Assembly (NCBI GenBank): GCA_903928395.1
Contig: CAIYQS010000266.1
Location: 1-9,251, forward strand
Length of the DNA stretch: 9,251 nt
Origin: an uncultured Actinomycetes bacterium
GTDB taxonomy: Bacteria; Actinomycetota; Actinomycetes; Nanopelagicales; Nanopelagicaceae
Direction: 5' to 3'
In this document: positions 5,286-9,251 of the stretch, piece after piece
How positions within the stretch are numbered: position 1 is the first letter of the stretch
How the letters are laid out: each line of letters opens with the position of its first letter
Notes under the pieces: model-generated
Seen by the model: the letters and a program-made list of their open reading frames with translations, nothing else
What the model was told of the DNA's origin: nothing
The model's database searches: none
Translations under genes and position numbers: made by a program

Positions 5286-7850
5286 ATGAAACGCTTGTTG
5301 CTCATCGATGGCCATTCGATGGCCTATCGCGCCTTTTATGCCCTACCGGTGGAAAACTTTCGCAGCAGCCAAGGCCAGCCGACTAACGCCATTTACGGTT
5401 TCGGTTCTATGTTGGTCAACCTTATTTCTCAAGAAGCTCCAACGCATATTGCCGTCGCTTTTGATGTCTCGCGCAAAACCTTCCGAACCGCGATGTTTCC
5501 AGAGTACAAAGCTACCCGAACTGCAACCCCAGATGAATTCCGCTCTCAGATGTCGTACCTCGGCGAATTGGTCACTGCGCTGGGGATCAATCAATTTGCG
5601 ATTGAAGGCTTCGAAGCTGATGATATTTTAGCCACGCTCTCCACTCGAGCAGCAGCAGATGGCTTTGAAGTATTAATTTGTAGCGGTGATCGTGACTCCT
5701 TTCAACTCGTCAGTCATGACATAACAGTTCTCTACCCAAAAAAAGGAGTTACTGAACTTGCTCGAATGACCCCCGCGGCAGTTTTCGATAAATATGGATT
5801 GACTCCGCTTCAGTATCCAGATTTTGCTGCGCTGCGAGGTGATCCCAGTGACAATCTTCCATCAGTACCTGGTGTGGGAGAAAAAACTGCCACCAAGTGG
5901 ATCCAAGAATTTGGATCCTTAAATCAACTTACGCAAGCCATAGATTCGATCCCGGGCAAGGCAGGCGAGGCGTTGCGCACAAATTTTGCTTCAGTTCTCT
6001 TGAATCGTGAACTCACCTCGCTGCGTCACGACCTTGCAATTGATGTTTCGATTGATGATTTGGCGTGGAACGGTCCAGATATTTCGCAGGTAGATAGGCT
6101 CCTAGATACGCTCGAAATTAAAGCGCTAAAAGATCGAATTCATGCCTTGGGTGGCACCGCTTCCGTAACTCCACCGATTTTGGTTGGTGCGGAAATCCCT
6201 TCGATATCTAAAGCAGACCTTAATAAGAAGTTGAAGGGTATGAGGGAACCCATCGCCTTGTATTCACCTGGTTCGCTATCGGAAGGGAATTTCGCGATAG
6301 CGTTTTCAGTAACTGAAATCTATCGAGTCGATGAACCGGCAGGGGAATGGATCAAAGACCCAACTTTGCCCAAATGGGTACATGGTGCAAAACGAATGCT
6401 CCGAACCGAGGAGATTGCAGGCATAGTTTTTGATACCGAATTAGCTGCCTATCTCATCAACCCAGGTGGCAGAAATCTTGAACTCTCTGATTTGGCGGAG
6501 CGCTTTCTTGGAACATCGGTCGAAGAGGTAACAACTGATTTATTCGCGGCTTTTAACCCGCGGTTAGCACAAGTGATCTACGAACTTGTACCGGTATTAC
6601 GCGAAGAATTATCTGAACGTCAACTCAGCGATCTGCTCACCGATCTCGAAATGCCCACGATGTTTGAACTCGCTCATATGGAGCGCGTTGGTATAGCGGT
6701 GGATGCTCCCAAACTCACAACCCTCCGCAAATTTTTCAACGAGGAGGTGGCTCGCGAGACGGTAGCTGCACATAAAGTTGCGGGACACGAATTCAACATT
6801 GGTTCCCCGAAGCAGTTGCAAGTGGTGCTGTTTGATGAGTTGAAGTTACCAAAGACCAAGAAAATCAAGACCGGATATACAACTGATGCCGAAAGCCTTG
6901 AAGCTCTTGCAGTTAAAACGAACCATCCAATATTGGCGCACTTACTTCGGATTCGGGAGACAAGCAAGTTGCTTACCACGGTTGATGGATTACTCACAGC
7001 TTTAGATGCGGACGGTCGAATCCACACCACCTTCCAGCAAACAGTGGCTGCGACCGGACGGTTGTCTTCGAAAGATCCAAATTTGCAGACTATTCCGGTG
7101 CGCACCGAGGAAGGAAGACGGATCCGTGACTGTTTTATCGCTGGCAAGCCATTCATAAACTTAATGACCGCCGACTACAGTCAGATAGAAATGCGAATCA
7201 TGGCTCACCTCTCAAAAGATGCGGGTCTCATTGCCGCCTTTAAAAGCGGAGAAGATTTGCACAACACTGTTGGATCGCAGGTCTTTGGAGTATCTGTGGA
7301 TCAAGTGAATCCTGAAATGCGCCGCCAAATAAAGGCGATGTCATACGGATTGGCTTACGGATTATCTTCTTATGGGCTCGCCCAACAACTTAATTTGTCT
7401 CCCGGCGAAGCCCAGGAACTCATGCATCAATATTTCAAGCGATTCGGGGGAATTCAGGATTACCTCAAGATAGTTGTCGAGGAGGCGAGAGCAAAGGGGT
7501 ATACCGAAACTATTCTTGGACGCCGCCGTTATCTGCCAGATCTATCGAGTGATAATCGACAACGCAGGGAAGTCGCAGAGCGAATGGCTCTCAATGCACC
7601 TATTCAAGGTTCCGCGGCGGATATCATTAAAGTAGCTATGCTCAATGTTGCGCGGAAGTTACGCGAGGAAAAGTTGGATTCCAGATTATTACTTCAAGTT
7701 CACGACGAGTTGATTTTTGAAATCGCGATCGACGAAGAGAAAGATCTTGAAGAGCTCGTCAAGAAAGAGATGGAGACCGCCGTTTCATTGTCTCTACCGC
7801 TGTCGGTAAATATTGGAACCGGAAAGAGTTGGGATTTAGCTGCGCATTAA
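5286..7850 (+). CDS. polA: DNA polymerase I
   Basis: An 854-residue, full-length Pol I for Okazaki fragment maturation and repair synthesis. The N-terminal 5' nuclease domain (1 to about 290) keeps its metal ligands and landmarks: Asp8 (LLLIDGH), Asp60, YKATR at 74-78, FEADD at 109-113, GDRD at 134-137, and RGDPSDNLPSVPGVGEKTA with its helix-hairpin/H3TH at about 184-202. The middle domain (about 300-455) is a degenerate 3'-5' exonuclease: no DxE triad residue pair appears around 319-330 and the later metal ligands are also absent, as in other actinobacterial Pol I, so proofreading is predicted lost. The polymerase domain (about 455-854) has motif A DYSQIE at 630-635, motif B RRQIKAMSYG at 679-688 and motif C VHDE at 805-808. 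Tyr687 is at the O-helix position that is Phe in E. coli. The start matches the family N-terminus, and there is no SD. The gene is convergent with the MFS gene. Confidence 0.97.
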   Translation: MKRLLLIDGHSMAYRAFYALPVENFRSSQGQPTNAIYGFGSMLVNLISQEAPTHIAVAFDVSRKTFRTAMFPEYKATRTATPDEFRSQMSYLGELVTALGINQFAIEGFEADDILATLSTRAAADGFEVLICSGDRDSFQLVSHDITVLYPKKGVTELARMTPAAVFDKYGLTPLQYPDFAALRGDPSDNLPSVPGVGEKTATKWIQEFGSLNQLTQAIDSIPGKAGEALRTNFASVLLNRELTSLRHDLAIDVSIDDLAWNGPDISQVDRLLDTLEIKALKDRIHALGGTASVTPPILVGAEIPSISKADLNKKLKGMREPIALYSPGSLSEGNFAIAFSVTEIYRVDEPAGEWIKDPTLPKWVHGAKRMLRTEEIAGIVFDTELAAYLINPGGRNLELSDLAERFLGTSVEEVTTDLFAAFNPRLAQVIYELVPVLREELSERQLSDLLTDLEMPTMFELAHMERVGIAVDAPKLTTLRKFFNEEVARETVAAHKVAGHEFNIGSPKQLQVVLFDELKLPKTKKIKTGYTTDAESLEALAVKTNHPILAHLLRIRETSKLLTTVDGLLTALDADGRIHTTFQQTVAATGRLSSKDPNLQTIPVRTEEGRRIRDCFIAGKPFINLMTADYSQIEMRIMAHLSKDAGLIAAFKSGEDLHNTVGSQVFGVSVDQVNPEMRRQIKAMSYGLAYGLSSYGLAQQLNLSPGEAQELMHQYFKRFGGIQDYLKIVVEEARAKGYTETILGRRRYLPDLSSDNRQRREVAERMALNAPIQGSAADIIKVAMLNVARKLREEKLDSRLLLQVHDELIFEIAIDEEKDLEELVKKEMETAVSLSLPLSVNIGTGKSWDLAAH

Positions 7851-7858
7851 GCCGCAGC
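7839..7858. terminator. Short hairpin spanning the shared polA/MFS stop
   Basis: GCTGCG (7839-7844) and CGCAGC (7853-7858) form a 6-bp GC-rich stem with an 8-nt loop that contains the TTAA used as stop codon by both genes. No T-tract follows on either strand. It may help terminate both convergent transcripts, but the stem is short. Confidence 0.3.
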
Positions 7859-9034
7859 GGTTCCAGATCGATCAAACGGTTTCATCCAGCGTTGTCCGAC
7901 TTGAATTAAAATAAAACCAATTCCGAACATCGTGCTTGTGACCGCAAAACAAAAATGCGGGGAAAAATGCTGCGAGAAAAATCCTCCAGTTGATTGACCA
8001 AGCGCTGCAAAGGAGCCCTCAATAGTCCAAATCCAGCCTATCGCGGCTGCCGCGCTTCCCTGTGGTCTGATGACTTCTAGTTGCTCGAGATAGAAAACTT
8101 GTTCTGCTCCTCCGATAAAACCAAAGAGCGAGAGAACCAATAAAAGCGACCAACCCGGATTTGCGAAGGCAAGGGGAACTGTTGCAAGGAACCAGAAAAA
8201 ATAAATAAATCGGAAACCCCGAACCGGAGCGATGTGGCGACCTAATGCGCCCGCAACTAAACTTCCAGCGATAGAAAATGAAGCGGTCGTGCTAAAAGCT
8301 AATCCGGCAAATCTTGGATCGTGATGAAGTGAACTTATGGCCGGGATTGCAATTTGGTAATTTCCGGTCCCATAACCAATGAGGACCCCTTCCGCGATCA
8401 AAAGCCGGAACCCAGGCGTGCGAAAGAGAGTTTGCCCGCCTTTCCTAGGCTTCTCGGCGCGCCACTTCTTCGTGAATTCCAAAGATGAGAGCGCAATCCC
8501 ACCTGAAAAAATAAGCACGGCAGTGGTAATTAGAGCGCTACTAGGGTGCCCTGAGAGCGACAAAGTTGTTGCGAGTGCCGGTCCTAGTACGACTCCTAAA
8601 TTCATTGAGGCGGTATCGACAGCGATGGCGGCCCGATATTGATCTTTTGGAACCGCGGTTCGCCACATTGGTCTAACCGAAAGGTTTATAGGGGGTGCGG
8701 TCACGCCTAAAAGCGCGGCGAAAATGATCAATAATTTGGCTCCATGGCAGAGGTCCAGCGACGCGAGTGCCAGGGCATAACCAGGGACGAAGATTCGCAA
8801 GGGGATTATTAAGCCCATTCGATCTATGACTGCGACACGCATCCTCATCGTCAGCGCGCCGACAATTCCATTTGCACCAGCCGCCACCCCTGCTAATGCA
8901 ATAGAGTGAGTGTCGTCGTGAACTTTGAAATAGATATCTAAACCGATCATGCCATAAGCCAGTCGGGCCGGAAATGCTGCAAGCATCATGGCGAGTGCTC
9001 GAGGGTTTCGCAAAATCTGCCAATATGCCCGCAC
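7847..9034 (-). CDS. MFS transporter, substrate unknown
   Basis: A 395-residue inner-membrane protein of the major facilitator superfamily. About twelve hydrophobic segments are visible in two six-segment halves (about 16-185 and 210-388), separated by a basic cytoplasmic loop (FTKKWRAEKPRKGGQ, about 187-201). After TM2 the stretch ALTMRMRVAVIDRMG is a degenerate form of the MFS loop-2-3 signature, and GLIIPLRIF begins TM3. Nothing in the sequence identifies the cargo; efflux is a guess based only on general similarity to actinobacterial MFS exporters. The GTG start at 9032-9034 is the only possible early start: the frame is closed by a stop four codons upstream (minus-strand TAG at 9044-9046). 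There is no SD and a TAGAGT -10 lies six bases upstream, suggesting a leaderless mRNA. The 3' end overlaps polA by three bases. An 18-bp inverted repeat upstream may be its operator. Confidence 0.85.
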   Translation of the reverse strand: MRAYWQILRNPRALAMMLAAFPARLAYGMIGLDIYFKVHDDTHSIALAGVAAGANGIVGALTMRMRVAVIDRMGLIIPLRIFVPGYALALASLDLCHGAKLLIIFAALLGVTAPPINLSVRPMWRTAVPKDQYRAAIAVDTASMNLGVVLGPALATTLSLSGHPSSALITTAVLIFSGGIALSSLEFTKKWRAEKPRKGGQTLFRTPGFRLLIAEGVLIGYGTGNYQIAIPAISSLHHDPRFAGLAFSTTASFSIAGSLVAGALGRHIAPVRGFRFIYFFWFLATVPLAFANPGWSLLLVLSLFGFIGGAEQVFYLEQLEVIRPQGSAAAAIGWIWTIEGSFAALGQSTGGFFSQHFSPHFCFAVTSTMFGIGFILIQVGQRWMKPFDRSGTAAA

Positions 9035-9040
9035 CGGAGT

Positions 9041-9046
9041 ACTCTA
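9041..9046 (-). promoter_or_regulatory. -10 element of a leaderless MFS transcript
   Basis: On the minus strand TAGAGT (TAnnnT) is followed by ACTCCG and then the GTG start, again placing transcription start at the start codon. The region where a -35 would lie (about 9064-9069) is occupied by one arm of an inverted repeat. Confidence 0.5.
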
Positions 9047-9051
9047 CCCCC

Positions 9052-9069
9052 AAGATTGTCAACAATCTT
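9052..9069. promoter_or_regulatory. Operator-like 18-bp inverted repeat in the MFS promoter
   Basis: AAGATTGTCAACAATCTT consists of two perfect 8-bp arms (9052-9059 and 9062-9069) around CA. It covers the spacer and the expected -35 position of the MFS promoter and ends 9 bp before the rpsA -35. The GT-N2-AC core resembles sites of GntR- or MarR-type repressors, but no regulator gene is present in the window, so the binding protein is unknown. Confidence 0.5.
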
Positions 9070-9078
9070 CAACCCAGT

Positions 9079-9107
9079 TTGACCCTATGTCCGCTCGTGC
9101 GTACCCT
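9079..9107 (+). promoter_or_regulatory. rpsA promoter
   Basis: TTGACC (9079-9084), a 17-bp spacer and TACCCT (9102-9107) fit a primary sigma factor promoter of actinobacterial type (TTGACn / TAnnnT). Transcription should start near 9113-9115, giving a leader of about 55 nt before the rpsA start. Confidence 0.65.
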
Positions 9108-9114
9108 TAGCCTC

Positions 9115-9129
9115 TCGCACGCCGTGCGA
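9115..9129 (+). promoter_or_regulatory. Hairpin at the 5' end of the rpsA leader
   Basis: TCGCAC (9115-9120) and GTGCGA (9124-9129) pair around GCC, a perfect 6-bp stem, or a 15-bp dyad with a single central base at the DNA level. It lies at the predicted transcript 5' end. A further CGTGCG copy occurs at 9096-9101 in the promoter spacer. It may be an mRNA-stabilising hairpin, part of translational autocontrol of S1, or a protein-binding dyad. Confidence 0.4.
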
Positions 9130-9160
9130 TAAATACCGTCCTTCTACTTTCTATTCCTAC

Positions 9161-9164
9161 GGAG
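9161..9164 (+). promoter_or_regulatory. Shine-Dalgarno of rpsA supporting a TTG start
   Basis: GGAG lies four bases before TTG 9169. The spacing is short but usable. The frame contains no ATG or GTG between the upstream in-frame TAA (9130-9132) and the conserved S1 sequence, so TTG is the only conventional start. Confidence 0.65.
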
Positions 9165-9168
9165 CAAA

Positions 9169-9251
9169 TTGAGCAGCATTCACGCAGTAAATGACATTGG
9201 CAGTGCAGAAGATTTTCTAGCCGCAATTGAAGGCACAATCAAGAATTTCAA
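9169..9251 (+). CDS. rpsA: 30S ribosomal protein S1 (5' part)
   Basis: The first 27 codons and part of a 28th of ribosomal protein S1, which binds mRNA on the 30S subunit during initiation. The peptide contains AVNDIGSAEDFLAAIEGTIKNF, which I recognise as the characteristic actinobacterial S1 N-terminus preceding the first S1/OB repeat. The remainder lies beyond the window edge. The start is TTG at 9169-9171, the only conventional start downstream of an in-frame TAA at 9130. The order polA, MFS, rpsA fits the conserved actinobacterial arrangement. The leader is about 55 nt from a good promoter, in contrast to the apparently leaderless neighbours. Identity rests on a short peptide but the pattern is distinctive. 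Confidence 0.88.
   Translation, partial: MSSIHAVNDIGSAEDFLAAIEGTIKNF

Noticed and set aside
6674..7156. A 160-codon minus-strand open frame inside polA
   Set aside because: It is antisense to the conserved Pol I polymerase domain, with no recognisable domain and no SD; a compositional shadow.
8673..9065. A 130-codon minus-strand open frame overlapping the MFS 5' end
   Set aside because: It is out of frame with the MFS protein, which has twelve membrane segments; the translation has no family features and crosses the regulatory gap.
9062..9080. TTGACA (minus strand, within the 9052-9069 repeat) as the MFS -35 box
   Set aside because: It lies only about 10 bp from the TAGAGT -10, too close for a normal sigma-70 type spacer.
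1..9251. A new defence, mobile or biosynthetic system
   Set aside because: All genes belong to conserved families with a known actinobacterial order; no transposase, integrase, toxin-like pair, array repeat or composition break is visible.

Overview
The window is a conserved housekeeping stretch from an actinobacterial (Actinomycetota) chromosome. The evidence is the neighbourhood: a branched-chain amino acid ABC transporter operon, a small hotdog thioesterase, polA and then rpsA. The proteins agree with this: a Pol I whose degenerate middle domain has no proofreading residues and whose O-helix carries Tyr, and an S1 N-terminus with the AVNDIGSAEDFLAAIE pattern. Base composition looks moderate rather than the high GC of streptomycetes or mycobacteria. 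This would suit low-GC freshwater actinobacteria such as the Nanopelagicales, but that placement is inference.

Layout. Bases 1-926 hold the 3' part of livK, the periplasmic-type substrate-binding protein; its start and signal peptide lie outside the window. An intercistronic gap (927-1068) holds a perfect 14-bp stem closed by a GTAA tetraloop. It is followed by the tightly packed livH-livM-livG-livF (1069-4818), with two permeases and two ATPases, a 2-nt gap, then two 1-nt stop/start overlaps. A PaaI/MenI-type hotdog thioesterase (4836-5237, minus) converges on livF and diverges from polA (5286-7850, plus). polA converges on a 12-TM MFS transporter (7847-9034, minus), and the two genes share a TTAA that is a stop codon on both strands. 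The MFS gene diverges from rpsA, whose first 27 codons (TTG start at 9169) close the window.

How the parts work together. LivKHMGF would bind and import branched-chain or related amino acids using ATP. The hairpin after livK could let the binding protein be made in excess over the membrane complex, and livK's codon bias points the same way. polA, rpsA and the thioesterase are not obviously functionally tied to the transporter; the arrangement looks like inherited synteny.

Regulation is the most informative layer. Three genes (thioesterase, polA, MFS) lack Shine-Dalgarno sequences and have a TAnnnT -10 hexamer ending 6-7 nt before the start codon, the layout of leaderless transcripts. rpsA instead has a good -35/-10 pair, a leader with a terminal hairpin, and an SD before a TTG start. 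An 18-bp inverted repeat lies in the MFS promoter between the divergent MFS and rpsA genes and looks like an operator. I found no mobile elements, CRISPR arrays, tRNA or rRNA genes, or pseudogenes, and no convincing new multi-gene system. The points worth a second look are small regulatory ones.
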